17,568 bases of DNA from Candidatus Krumholzibacteriia bacterium. GTDB lineage: Bacteria; Krumholzibacteriota; Krumholzibacteriia; LZORAL124-64-63. The position numbers and the translations under genes were made by a program. Location: positions 1-17,568 of the forward strand of contig JACZKN010000307.1 of the NCBI GenBank assembly GCA_014859985.1. The letters are read 5' to 3'. Every line of letters starts with the position of its first letter. Within the stretch, counting starts at the first letter, position 1. Below are positions 8,199 through 15,289 of this stretch, one piece after another. The notes beneath the pieces were generated by a model. It saw only the letters and a list, made by a program, of their open reading frames with translations, was not told the origin of the DNA and made no database searches.

Positions 8199-9073
8199 GG
8201 TGCGGTCGCTTTCCAGGGACGGCCCGCGGCCAGGGTGAACACCTCGCCCGGCACGAACCTGCCGTCCTCGAAACGCACCGTGGCCGCCTCGTGCACCGGA
8301 TCGTGCTCGAAGACCAGGACGTAGCCGTCCTCCACGGCGCGGGTCAGGAACTGCTTCTTCTCGGTGACCGTGAGCAGGGGGTTGAGGTCGTAGCCCATGA
8401 TCCACGGGACGTGCACCTGGCTCAGGTACGGGATCAGGTCGCCGCAGTAGACGAGCACGCCCGCCCCCGTGTGGAACTCGACCATCTGCTGGCCGGGGGT
8501 GTGGCCGCTGATGGGCGTGACGCGCACGCCCGGCAGGATCTCCTGCGCCCCGTCGACGAACTCCAGGCGGCCCTCCTGCTGCAGGGACGCGAAGTCCTCG
8601 GGCCGGAAGCTGGCGCGGTCGCGCTCCGACGGCCGGTTCGCCCAGTCCCAGTGGCGCTGTTGGACCCAGTAGCGGGCCTCGGGGAAGGTGGGCACCAGGC
8701 GCCCGTCCACCGCGCGCACGGCGCCGCCGGCGTGGTCGAAGTGCAGGTGGGTCAGCACGACGTCGGTCACGGACTCGCGGGTGACGCCCTCCTCGGCCAG
8801 CTCGGCCACCAGCTGGTTGGGCCGGCGCACCAGGCCGAAGATGCCGATCTTCTTCTCGTCCCAGCGGTCGCCCATGCCCGTGTCCACCAGGACGCGGCGG
8901 CCGTCGGGCCCGTCGGCCAGCAGGCAGCGCAGGTCCAGGTCGATGCGGTTCAGCTCGTCGGCGGGGTGCTGCTTTTCCCAGAAGACCTTGGGCACGACCC
9001 CGAACATGGCGCCGCCGTCGAGCTTGAAGCGGCCGTCGTGGCAGGCGCGGAAGGTCCAGTCGCCCAATTGCAT
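8195..9073 (-). CDS. Metallo-beta-lactamase-fold hydrolase
   Basis: A 292-aa cytosolic MBL-fold protein with complete metal ligands: THLHFDH (H109, H111, D113, H114), SGHTPG with H191, D212 in YCGDL, and H257 in FEHD. The N-terminal LDGGAMFGVVPK and the HTPGQQ segment are typical of the subgroup that includes YtnP-like and AHL-lactonase-like hydrolases. Lactonase activity is possible, but the substrate cannot be fixed from sequence. I chose ATG 9073, preceded by AAAGGTGG at 6-9 bases. In-frame starts at 9085 (GTG) and 9142 would add Arg-rich residues absent from relatives. It is the first gene of the operon leading into lipA, and its stop overlaps the lipA start by 4 bases. Confidence 0.92.
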   Translation of the reverse strand: MQLGDWTFRACHDGRFKLDGGAMFGVVPKVFWEKQHPADELNRIDLDLRCLLADGPDGRRVLVDTGMGDRWDEKKIGIFGLVRRPNQLVAELAEEGVTRESVTDVVLTHLHFDHAGGAVRAVDGRLVPTFPEARYWVQQRHWDWANRPSERDRASFRPEDFASLQQEGRLEFVDGAQEILPGVRVTPISGHTPGQQMVEFHTGAGVLVYCGDLIPYLSQVHVPWIMGYDLNPLLTVTEKKQFLTRAVEDGYVLVFEHDPVHEAATVRFEDGRFVPGEVFTLAAGRPWKATAP

Positions 9074-9120
9074 GATCCGGTCCACCTTTCGTCGTCGTGC
9101 CGGTTCGTCTTCCACGATAA

Positions 9121-9139
9121 CCCGGCCCGCGCGGCCGGG
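9121..9139. other. GC-rich hairpin in the MBL operon leader
   Basis: CCCGGCC and GGCCGGG form a perfect 7-bp stem around a 5-base loop, roughly 48-66 bases upstream of the MBL start codon on the minus strand. It could lie in the 5' leader of the operon mRNA and affect its initiation or stability. GC-rich DNA produces such stems by chance and there is no T-run, so no function is claimed. Confidence 0.3.
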
Positions 9140-9192
9140 CAACGCGGGAGATGCCGGGCCCCCGCGCGGAGCGCCCCCCGTGCAGTAGTCCG

Positions 9193-9221
9193 TTGCCTTC
9201 CCGATTTTGATCCTGTATCAT
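9193..9221 (+). promoter_or_regulatory. Sigma-70-like promoter of the anchor-D protein
   Basis: TTGCCT at 9193-9198 and TATCAT at 9216-9221 are separated by exactly 17 bases. They match TTGACA/TATAAT at 4 and 5 of 6 positions, inside the most AT-rich stretch of the neighbourhood. The predicted start near 9228 gives a leader of about 74 bases before the ATG at 9302. Inverted repeats overlap both the spacer and the -10 box. Confidence 0.65.
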
Positions 9222-9241
9222 CAAAATGCGATTGTCGGGAA
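9198..9241. promoter_or_regulatory. Nested inverted repeats overlapping the promoter, candidate operator
   Basis: The inner arms ATTTTGAT (9204-9211) and ATCAAAAT (9220-9227) are perfect 8-bp inverted copies with an 8-base spacer. The outer arms TTCCCGA (9198-9204) and TCGGGAA (9235-9241) are a second perfect pair. The inner pair covers most of the spacer and the -10 box of the plus-strand promoter, so a dimeric regulator bound here would block it. The position in a divergent intergenic region could also serve the MBL operon. No binding protein can be named. Confidence 0.45.
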
Positions 9242-9301
9242 TCGGGAGCCGCCAGCCGTCCCATCTTGCCAGTTGCCACACTCCAGACAAGGGGGACCGC
9301 C

Positions 9302-12085
9302 ATGACCAGCCGCCGCCAGGCCCTGACCGGGGCCGCTTTGGCCATCGTGGGCCTGATCTTCTGTGGCGCGGCGCCCGCCGTCGCCCAGGGCCCCGACACC
9401 ATCGGCCTGTGGTTCGACACCGCCTACACCGTGAACGACGGCGGAGGCTCGGATTTCCCCTACTTCGGCACGGCCTACCTGGTGCTGCACGAGCCCCGCC
9501 TGGACGGCGTCGGCGGCTGGGAGTGCAAGGCGACGGCCGCCGGGCCGGTCACCCTGCTCTCCTGGGCCCTGGAGGGCCAGGCGGTGAATTTCGCCTCGCC
9601 CCCCGATTTCATCGTGGGCCTCGGTTCGCCGCTGCCCGCGGGACAGGACGTGCTGCTGGCGACGGTGCAGTTCCTGATCGACGCCCCGGCCCCGGTCGCC
9701 TTCAGCCTCGGCCCCGTGTACCACGCCTCCATCCCGGGCGCGATGGCCTACATCCCCTTCGCCGACCCCAACGACCTGCGGCCCCTGACCACCGGCACCG
9801 GCACCCCGGAGGTGGCCTGGTACAACCGAGAGTTGCCGGTCTGCACCCTGTCGGCCGAGGCGGTCGACTTCGGGGTGCGGCCCCTGGGCGTGCAGACGGT
9901 CCGCTACCTCACCATCGGCAACGACGGCGGCGGCCCCCTGTGGGTGGACCCGCAGTTCACCGGCGAGGGCGGCGACTTCGCGATCGTCGCCGGCGGCGGC
10001 CCGGGCAGCCTCGAGCCGGGCCAGCAGCGGACCCTCACCCTCGGCTTCGCGCCGACTCTCATCGGTAGCCAATGGGCGCAGCTGGCCATCAGCGGCGACT
10101 GCCCGGCGGTGACGCTGACCGGCAGCGGTCGCGAAGCGGTCGTCTCGGGCTACGTGTCGCCCAACCCCGTCGATTTCGGCGAGGTCATCGAGACGACCAC
10201 CGCCCAGCGCGTGGTCGCGGTGGCCAACAGCGGCGAGGTCCCGCTGGAGATCGCGGTCCAGCCGGCAGGCGGCTGTCCGGCGTTCGGCTTCGGGGACGCG
10301 ACGGCGTTCACCCTCGCGCCCGGCGCCCAGAGGTACCTGACGCTCACCTTCACGCCGCCGACGGTCGGCACCTACGCCTGCGAGGTCGCCCTGCACCCGG
10401 CGATCCCGCCGCTGCACCTGGCGGGCACCGCCCGCGCCGCGGTCGACTCCTGGGCCATCGCGCCCACCGCCCTGGACTTCGGCGGGGTCGGCCTGGCGGG
10501 CGGACCGGTCCTGCGCTCGGTGACCGTGCGCAACACCGGCGAAAGGGCGGCCGACCTGGACCTGGCCCTCGACGACCCGAGCGGGGCCTACGCCATCGTC
10601 AGCCCCGCCGATCCGCAGCCCCGGCTCCAGCCCGGGGCATCCCTCGTGGTGACCGTGGGCTTCGACCCGGCCACGCTCGGCACCCACCCCGCCACCCTCG
10701 TGCTGGGCAGCGGCCCGCCCGACGTGCCCCTGACCGGCACCGGGCAGGAGCCGGTCCCCGGCTGCCAGGCGACCGCGTTGTTCGTCGATTTCGGCGACGT
10801 CCCGCAGGGCGGCCAGACCGCGCGGTCGCTCCGGGTCAACAACATCGGCAACACGGTGCTGAACTTCGCGCCTGCGGTCTCGTGCCCCGAGTTCAGCGTC
10901 ACCTCCTACCCGCAGGCGATCGCGCCGGGCGGATTCGGCTGGTTCAACCTGGCCTACCGGCCCGCCGACCTGGGCGTCGACCAGTGCGGCCTGGACCTGG
11001 GCCCGGACGCCTGCGTTCAGGTCACGCTGCGGGGCGCGGGGATCTCCGGCGGCTGGGGCGACGGCACCAACCTGGTGGCCGTGTCCTTCGTCCCCGACGC
11101 CATCGCACCCGAGGCCTACCCGCCCGCCGCGACGGTGGTGACGGCGTACCTGATGCTCGTCAACCCGGCGACGCACGAGGGCGTGTGGGCCTGGGAGCTG
11201 CGGCTGGGGCTGGACCCCCAGGTGCTGCTGCTGCAGTCGAACCTGGGACCGATGTCCCTGAACTTCGCCAGCCCTCCCGAGTACATCGTGGGCCTGGGCG
11301 CGCCGATCCCGGACGCGCCCATCATCGTCCTGGCCGAGCTCCTGCTGATGCCCCTGGACACCGACCCGCACCCCATCTCCGTGGGCCCGGTGCACATCCC
11401 GTCCATCCCCGGCCAGATGGCCTGGGGCTACAACGCCGACGTCCAGCTGGCGACGATGTTTCCCATCACCGGCGAAGCGGTCGTGGCCTGGATCAACCCG
11501 GACATCGGCGTGGCCGTGCTGGCCCCCGCGCCCACGGCCACCGTGGCCGGCGGCCGCGTGGAGCTGCGCTGGCCCGTGCCCAGCGACGGCACGGGCGGCT
11601 GCCACGTCTACCGCACGCTCGGCGGCCTGGAGTCGCGCCTGAGCGGGGCACCGCTGCAGCCCGGCGCCGGTGGCTACCTCTACACCGACGACACCGCCGG
11701 CCTGCCTGCCGGCGCGACGGTCGCGTACCGCTACGCCGTCCTGCGTGACGGCGTCGAGATCGCCCGCAGCCCCGCGGTCGCGGTCGAGCTGCCGGGCGCC
11801 GGCGCCCTGGCCGATCGGCTGCTGCCCAACCGGCCCAACCCGTTCAACCCCGAGACCGAGATCCGCTTCGAGATGGCCGGGGACGGCCGGCTGCGCCTGG
11901 AGGTGTTCGACGTCAGCGGACGCCGCGTGGCCGTGCTGGAGGACGGCGTGCGCGGGGCGGGCGCGCACCAGGTGGTCTGGCGCGGCCGCGACGACGCCGG
12001 CCGCACCGTGCCCAGCGGCGCCTACTACGTCCGTCTGGAGACGGACCGCGGCCGGGACACGCGCAAGGTCATGCTGCTGAAGTGA
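9302..12085 (+). CDS. Secreted choice-of-anchor-D repeat protein with FlgD-Ig/T9SS-like C-terminal domain
   Basis: A 927-aa exported protein. Signal peptide at 1-29 (MTSRRQALTG, hydrophobic core, APAVAQ). Module A is at about 33-178. Four ASH/choice-of-anchor-D Ig-like repeats follow at about 181-275, 283-377, 385-480 and 488-580, each with a (V/L)DFG strand and most ending L(T/R)G(S/T/A)G. Module B at about 590-733 is a divergent copy of module A. A fibronectin-III-like domain is at about 738-830. The C-terminal domain at 838-927 begins LLPNRPNPFNPETEIRF and ends DTRKVMLLK, the FlgD-Ig/T9SS sorting-like fold of FCB-group bacteria. It is therefore probably secreted or surface-attached. Paired cysteines in several repeats (for example C325/C360) could form disulfides. 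The ATG at 9302 has AAGGGGG about 6 bases upstream. It stands alone, with its own promoter and terminator. Role unknown; adhesion or matrix is a guess. Confidence 0.88.
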   Translation: MTSRRQALTGAALAIVGLIFCGAAPAVAQGPDTIGLWFDTAYTVNDGGGSDFPYFGTAYLVLHEPRLDGVGGWECKATAAGPVTLLSWALEGQAVNFASPPDFIVGLGSPLPAGQDVLLATVQFLIDAPAPVAFSLGPVYHASIPGAMAYIPFADPNDLRPLTTGTGTPEVAWYNRELPVCTLSAEAVDFGVRPLGVQTVRYLTIGNDGGGPLWVDPQFTGEGGDFAIVAGGGPGSLEPGQQRTLTLGFAPTLIGSQWAQLAISGDCPAVTLTGSGREAVVSGYVSPNPVDFGEVIETTTAQRVVAVANSGEVPLEIAVQPAGGCPAFGFGDATAFTLAPGAQRYLTLTFTPPTVGTYACEVALHPAIPPLHLAGTARAAVDSWAIAPTALDFGGVGLAGGPVLRSVTVRNTGERAADLDLALDDPSGAYAIVSPADPQPRLQPGASLVVTVGFDPATLGTHPATLVLGSGPPDVPLTGTGQEPVPGCQATALFVDFGDVPQGGQTARSLRVNNIGNTVLNFAPAVSCPEFSVTSYPQAIAPGGFGWFNLAYRPADLGVDQCGLDLGPDACVQVTLRGAGISGGWGDGTNLVAVSFVPDAIAPEAYPPAATVVTAYLMLVNPATHEGVWAWELRLGLDPQVLLLQSNLGPMSLNFASPPEYIVGLGAPIPDAPIIVLAELLLMPLDTDPHPISVGPVHIPSIPGQMAWGYNADVQLATMFPITGEAVVAWINPDIGVAVLAPAPTATVAGGRVELRWPVPSDGTGGCHVYRTLGGLESRLSGAPLQPGAGGYLYTDDTAGLPAGATVAYRYAVLRDGVEIARSPAVAVELPGAGALADRLLPNRPNPFNPETEIRFEMAGDGRLRLEVFDVSGRRVAVLEDGVRGAGAHQVVWRGRDDAGRTVPSGAYYVRLETDRGRDTRKVMLLK

Positions 12086-12097
12086 CGCCTGCGGCAC

Positions 12098-12129
12098 GAA
12101 GGCGCCGCCCCGGCCGGGGCGGCGCCTTC
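12098..12129. terminator. Perfect 32-nt palindrome between convergent genes, likely bidirectional terminator
   Basis: Bases 12098-12129 form a perfect palindrome: a 14-bp stem beginning GAAGGCGCC around a GGCC centre. It lies 13 bases after the anchor-D stop and 30 bases before the korB stop on the other strand, the expected place for a shared terminator. There is no long T-run on either side, so it may be a strong-stem, T-poor terminator. Confidence 0.7.
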
Positions 12130-12158
12130 ATCCCCGCCGGCGGAGGCTGCCCGGCGGC

Positions 12159-13157
12159 CTAGTCCACCTGCCAGCAGTCCGGCGTGTAGAGCAGGTCCTT
12201 CAGCGTGCCGGGGCCGCGCTTGCCGGTGACCGCGCCGACCTGGTCCGCCACCAGCTCGTCGAGGGTCGGCGCCGCGACCGTGCGCAGCACGCCGAACGGC
12301 CGTGGCATGGCCGGATCATTGTCGAGCTGGGACATCAGGAACGCCGGTGCGGCCGACGCGACCGTCGGATCCCAGACCGTGGCCTCGGCCGCCGGCACCA
12401 CCTTGACGGTCATGTCCTGGACCTTCAGGCCCTTCGCCTGGTCCTTGCCGTAGACCATGGGCTTGCCGGCCTCGAGATTGACGGTCAGTTCGTCGCGGAC
12501 GGCCTTCTCGGTCCAGCCCTTGAAGGCGCCGTCGTTGAAGATCACGCAGTTCTGCCAGACCTCGACGAAAGCCGACCCCTTGTGGGCCGCCGCCGCCGCC
12601 AGCACCTCCTTCAGATGCTTGGGTTGCACGTCCATGGTGCGCGCCACGAAGGTGGCGCCGGCGCCCAGCGCCAGCTGCACGGGGTTGAAGGGGGCGTCCA
12701 CCGAGCCGTAGGGCGTGGTCTTGGTCTTCAGGCCCTGCGGCGAGGTCGGGGAATACTGTCCCTTGGTCAGGCCGTAGATCTGGTTGTTGAACAGGATGAT
12801 CTTCATGTCCACGTTGCGGCGCAGGGAGTGGATCATGTGATTGCCGCCGATGGACAGGCCGTCGCCGTCGCCGGTGATCACCCAGACCTGCAGCTCGGGG
12901 TTGGCCACCTTCACGCCGGTGGCGATGGCGTTGGCGCGGCCGTGGATGCCGTGGAAGCCGTAGGTGTCCATGTAGTACGGGAACCGGCTCGAGCAGCCGA
13001 TGCCCGAGACCATGACCACGTTCTCCTTGGCCACGCCGATGTCCGCGAGCACGGCCTGCACCCCGTTGATGACCGAGTAGTCGCCGCACCCGGGGCACCA
13101 GCGCATCTCCTGGTCGGACTTGAAGTCCTTGGGCTTCAACTGCTGGACGTCGCTCAT
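12159..13157 (-). CDS. korB: 2-oxoacid:ferredoxin oxidoreductase, beta subunit
   Basis: A 332-aa thiamine-diphosphate-binding subunit. It works with the alpha/gamma subunit to decarboxylate a 2-oxoacid to its acyl-CoA and pass electrons to ferredoxin. The TPP motif begins GDGDGLSIGGN at 96-106 and ends at FNN (123-125). C21 and C24 (CPGCG), C55 (GIGCSSR) and C204 match the four cysteines that hold the single [4Fe-4S] cluster of two-subunit enzymes. HGIHGRANAIATGVK is also conserved. 2-Oxoglutarate, pyruvate and other 2-oxoacids cannot be told apart from these motifs, so the symbol is provisional. The ATG at 13157 overlaps the korA stop as ATGA. No ferredoxin gene is adjacent. Confidence 0.95.
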   Translation of the reverse strand: MSDVQQLKPKDFKSDQEMRWCPGCGDYSVINGVQAVLADIGVAKENVVMVSGIGCSSRFPYYMDTYGFHGIHGRANAIATGVKVANPELQVWVITGDGDGLSIGGNHMIHSLRRNVDMKIILFNNQIYGLTKGQYSPTSPQGLKTKTTPYGSVDAPFNPVQLALGAGATFVARTMDVQPKHLKEVLAAAAAHKGSAFVEVWQNCVIFNDGAFKGWTEKAVRDELTVNLEAGKPMVYGKDQAKGLKVQDMTVKVVPAAEATVWDPTVASAAPAFLMSQLDNDPAMPRPFGVLRTVAAPTLDELVADQVGAVTGKRGPGTLKDLLYTPDCWQVD

Positions 13158-14995
13158 GCCGTTTCCTCCAGGATCCTATGGAAATGCACCTTCAGCTCGG
13201 GAGCGAAGAAGGGCTTGCCTTGCACCTTGTGGATCGATTCGAACTTGAACTGCGGGAGCTCGCTGGTCAACAGGCGCGCCAGCTGCCCCATGTTGAGCTC
13301 GGGCACCACGATGCGCTTGGCCGAGGCGAAGATCCCCGCCAGCCCGTGGGGCAGCGGGTAGACGTGCCGCAGGTGGATGCGTCCGATGCGTTTGCCGTCC
13401 CTTTGCAGGGCCTCGACCGAGCTGCGGATCGCCCCGTAGGGCGAGCCCCAGCCCACCACCAGCAGGTCCGGGTCCGGCGGACCGAAGTACTCGGGCGTGG
13501 GAATCGAATCGCGGATGTTCATGACCTTCTGGAGCCGCGTCTCCACCATCAGCTGGTGGTTGTCCGGATCGTGGGACACGTTGCCGGTCTTGGCGTCCTT
13601 CTCCAGGCCGCCGATGCGGTGCATCAGGCCCGGGGTGCCGGGCTTGGCCCAGCCGCGGGCCAGCTTCGCGTCCCGCCGGTACGGCCAGTAGCCCTCGGGG
13701 TCGGTCACGAACTCGACCTTGAAGCGCGGGAGCTCCTCGAGCGCGGGCAGCTTCCAGGGCTCGGCGCCGTTGGCGATGTAGTTGTCGCTCAGCAGGATCA
13801 CCGGCGTCATGTACTCCACCGCGATGCGGCAGGCCTCCACCGCGCAGTCGAAGGCGTCGGCCGGGCAGGCGCAGGCCAGCACCGGCAGGGGCGCCTCGCT
13901 GTTGCGGCCGAAGATGGACTGCAGCAGGTCCGCCTGCTCCACCTTGGTCGGCAGGCCCGTCGACGGGCCGGCGCGCTGCACGTCCACGCAGACCAGGGGC
14001 AGTTCGGTGATCACGGCCAGGCCCAGGGCCTCGGTCTTGAGCGCCAGGCCCGGTCCCGAGGTGGTCGTCATGCCCAGCCGTCCGGCGAAGGAGGCGCCGA
14101 TGGCCGTGCAGATGCCGGCGATCTCGTCCTCCATCTGGCAGGTGATCACGTCGTAGTTCTTCAGCTCGGACATGTACTGCAGGATGTCCGTGGCCGGGGT
14201 GATGGGGTACGAGCCGAGGAAGGCCTTCAGGCCCGCCAGCTCGGCGCCCGCCACCAGGCCCAGCGCCAGGGCGTGGTTGCCCATGATGTTGCGGTAGGTG
14301 CCCGCGGGCGCGTCGTCGACCTTGGGCACGTCGTAGCGGCCCTGGAACAGCCGCAGCAGCTCGCCGTGGTTGTAGCCCGCCTTCAGGGCGCGGCTGTTGG
14401 CCTCGGCAAGCTCGGGCTTGTTCTTGAACTTCATCTGCAGCCACTCGAGGGTCGGCTCGAGGGGGCGGCTGAACAGCCAGTACATCATGCCCAGGGTGTA
14501 GAAGTTCTTGCAGCGCAGCACGTCCTTCTTGCCCAGGCCGGTGCCTTCGAGGGCCTCCACGGTGCGCTGGTTGATGTCCTCCTCGATCACGCGGAAGCCG
14601 GAGAGCGTGCCGTCGGTCAGCGGGTTGCTCTTGAGATCGGCCTTCTCCAGGTCCTTCTCGGTGAACGAGCCCGTGTTGACCAGGACGATGCCGCCCGGCT
14701 TGAGATCCTTGTAGTTGATGATCAGGGCCGCCGGGTTCATGGCCACCAGGACATCCGGGGCGTCGCCGGGCGTGTAGATGTCCGACGAGCTGAAGTGGAT
14801 CTGGTACCCCGAGACGCCGGCGCGGGTGCCGGCCGGTGCCCGGATCTCCGAAGGGAAGTCCGGGAAGGTGGCCAGGTCGTTGCCGACCTTGGCGGTGGTG
14901 TCGGTGAACTGGGTGCCCGTCAGCTGCATCCCGTCGCCGGAATCGCCGGCGAAGCGGATGGTGACATCGTCCTGCCTGATCAGTTCGGAAGACAT
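13154..14995 (-). CDS. korA: 2-oxoacid:ferredoxin oxidoreductase, fused gamma-alpha subunit
   Basis: A 613-aa fusion of two domains. The gamma domain (about 10-200) starts RFAGDSGDGMQLTG and contains AGVSGYQIHFSS and DVLVAMNPAAL. The alpha domain (about 235 to the end) has GNHALALG, YPITPATDI at 263-271, the MEDE stretch at 288-291 and TTTSGPGLALKTEALGLA. Length and order are those of KorA/OorA-type two-subunit enzymes, which lack the separate ferredoxin-like delta subunit. The ATG at 14995 has GAGGAGG about 12 bases upstream, a slightly long spacing. It is the first gene of a two-gene operon with korB (4-base overlap). The reaction is reversible in this family, so it could serve oxidation or CO2 fixation. 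The 290-base region upstream contains an AT-rich patch that probably carries the promoter. Confidence 0.95.
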   Translation of the reverse strand: MSSELIRQDDVTIRFAGDSGDGMQLTGTQFTDTTAKVGNDLATFPDFPSEIRAPAGTRAGVSGYQIHFSSSDIYTPGDAPDVLVAMNPAALIINYKDLKPGGIVLVNTGSFTEKDLEKADLKSNPLTDGTLSGFRVIEEDINQRTVEALEGTGLGKKDVLRCKNFYTLGMMYWLFSRPLEPTLEWLQMKFKNKPELAEANSRALKAGYNHGELLRLFQGRYDVPKVDDAPAGTYRNIMGNHALALGLVAGAELAGLKAFLGSYPITPATDILQYMSELKNYDVITCQMEDEIAGICTAIGASFAGRLGMTTTSGPGLALKTEALGLAVITELPLVCVDVQRAGPSTGLPTKVEQADLLQSIFGRNSEAPLPVLACACPADAFDCAVEACRIAVEYMTPVILLSDNYIANGAEPWKLPALEELPRFKVEFVTDPEGYWPYRRDAKLARGWAKPGTPGLMHRIGGLEKDAKTGNVSHDPDNHQLMVETRLQKVMNIRDSIPTPEYFGPPDPDLLVVGWGSPYGAIRSSVEALQRDGKRIGRIHLRHVYPLPHGLAGIFASAKRIVVPELNMGQLARLLTSELPQFKFESIHKVQGKPFFAPELKVHFHRILEETA

Positions 14996-15219
14996 GGCGT
15001 GAACGTTCGCCTCCTCGCCCCAGGTGCCCCCGCCGCCGGGGGGCCGGTGGAGGTGGGTGACAGGGGATGGTCCGGGCTCCGGAGGTGCGGTTCCCGGGTG
15101 CGGGCCTTCGCAGCCGCCCGCGGACTGGTGTGCAAGGGTGAAAGCTATATGTTCGCCTGGGCGTGTGCCATGAAAAACGGGCTGTTAAAAAGTAAACGAT
15201 ACCCGGCCGGACGCTGCGA

Positions 15220-15252
15220 CGCCGCCCCCCGGGACGCGCCCGGGGGGCGGCG
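15220..15252. terminator. GC-rich hairpin downstream of the OmpA-like gene
   Basis: CGCCGCCCCCCGGG and its exact reverse complement form a 14-bp stem (15220-15233 with 15239-15252) around the loop ACGCG. It starts about 37 bases after the OmpA-like stop on the minus strand, with the second palindrome between them. A T-rich stretch follows only about 35 bases later, so it is a plausible but not canonical intrinsic terminator. Confidence 0.55.
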
Positions 15253-15255
15253 GGC

Positions 15256-15279
15256 GGCGGCCGCGTCGACGCGGCCGCC
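15256..15279. terminator. Perfect 24-bp palindrome next to the OmpA-like stop
   Basis: Bases 15256-15279 are a perfect palindrome centred on GTCGAC, flanked on both sides by GGCCGC-type sequence. It begins about 11 bases after the stop codon on the minus strand and stands next to the 14-bp hairpin. It probably forms part of a tandem termination structure. A DNA-binding dimer site is the alternative. Confidence 0.45.
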
Positions 15280-15289
15280 CGGACCTGGG

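Larger units (their letters stand above)
14996..15289. other. Intergenic region between ompA-like gene and korA, with AT-rich island
   Basis: There is no convincing gene here. The part near the OmpA stop (15220-15279) holds two GC-rich palindromes. Positions about 15141-15208 are markedly AT-rich for this genome, with CTATAT, GAAAAAC and GTTAAAAAGTAAAC. On the minus strand this island includes TTAACA, TTTTTC and ATATAG elements that could be part of the korAB promoter, but no -35/-10 pair with 16-18 base spacing is good enough to call. The remainder towards korA is GC-rich with no recognisable signal apart from the ribosome site. Confidence 0.5.

Noticed and set aside
9221..12097. 958-residue minus-strand frame opposite the anchor-D gene
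   Set aside because: The plus-strand product has a signal peptide, repeats and a C-terminal sorting-like domain; the minus frame has only low-complexity Gly/Arg/Ala/His sequence.
15154..15170. TGGCACA on the minus strand upstream of korA as a sigma-54 promoter
   Set aside because: The -12 GC dinucleotide is absent at the required 10-base spacing (GG is found there instead).
15194..15260. CRISPR, tRNA or structured RNA in the korA upstream region
   Set aside because: No repeat-spacer pattern, cloverleaf or known riboswitch core is visible; the structure is limited to simple palindromes.
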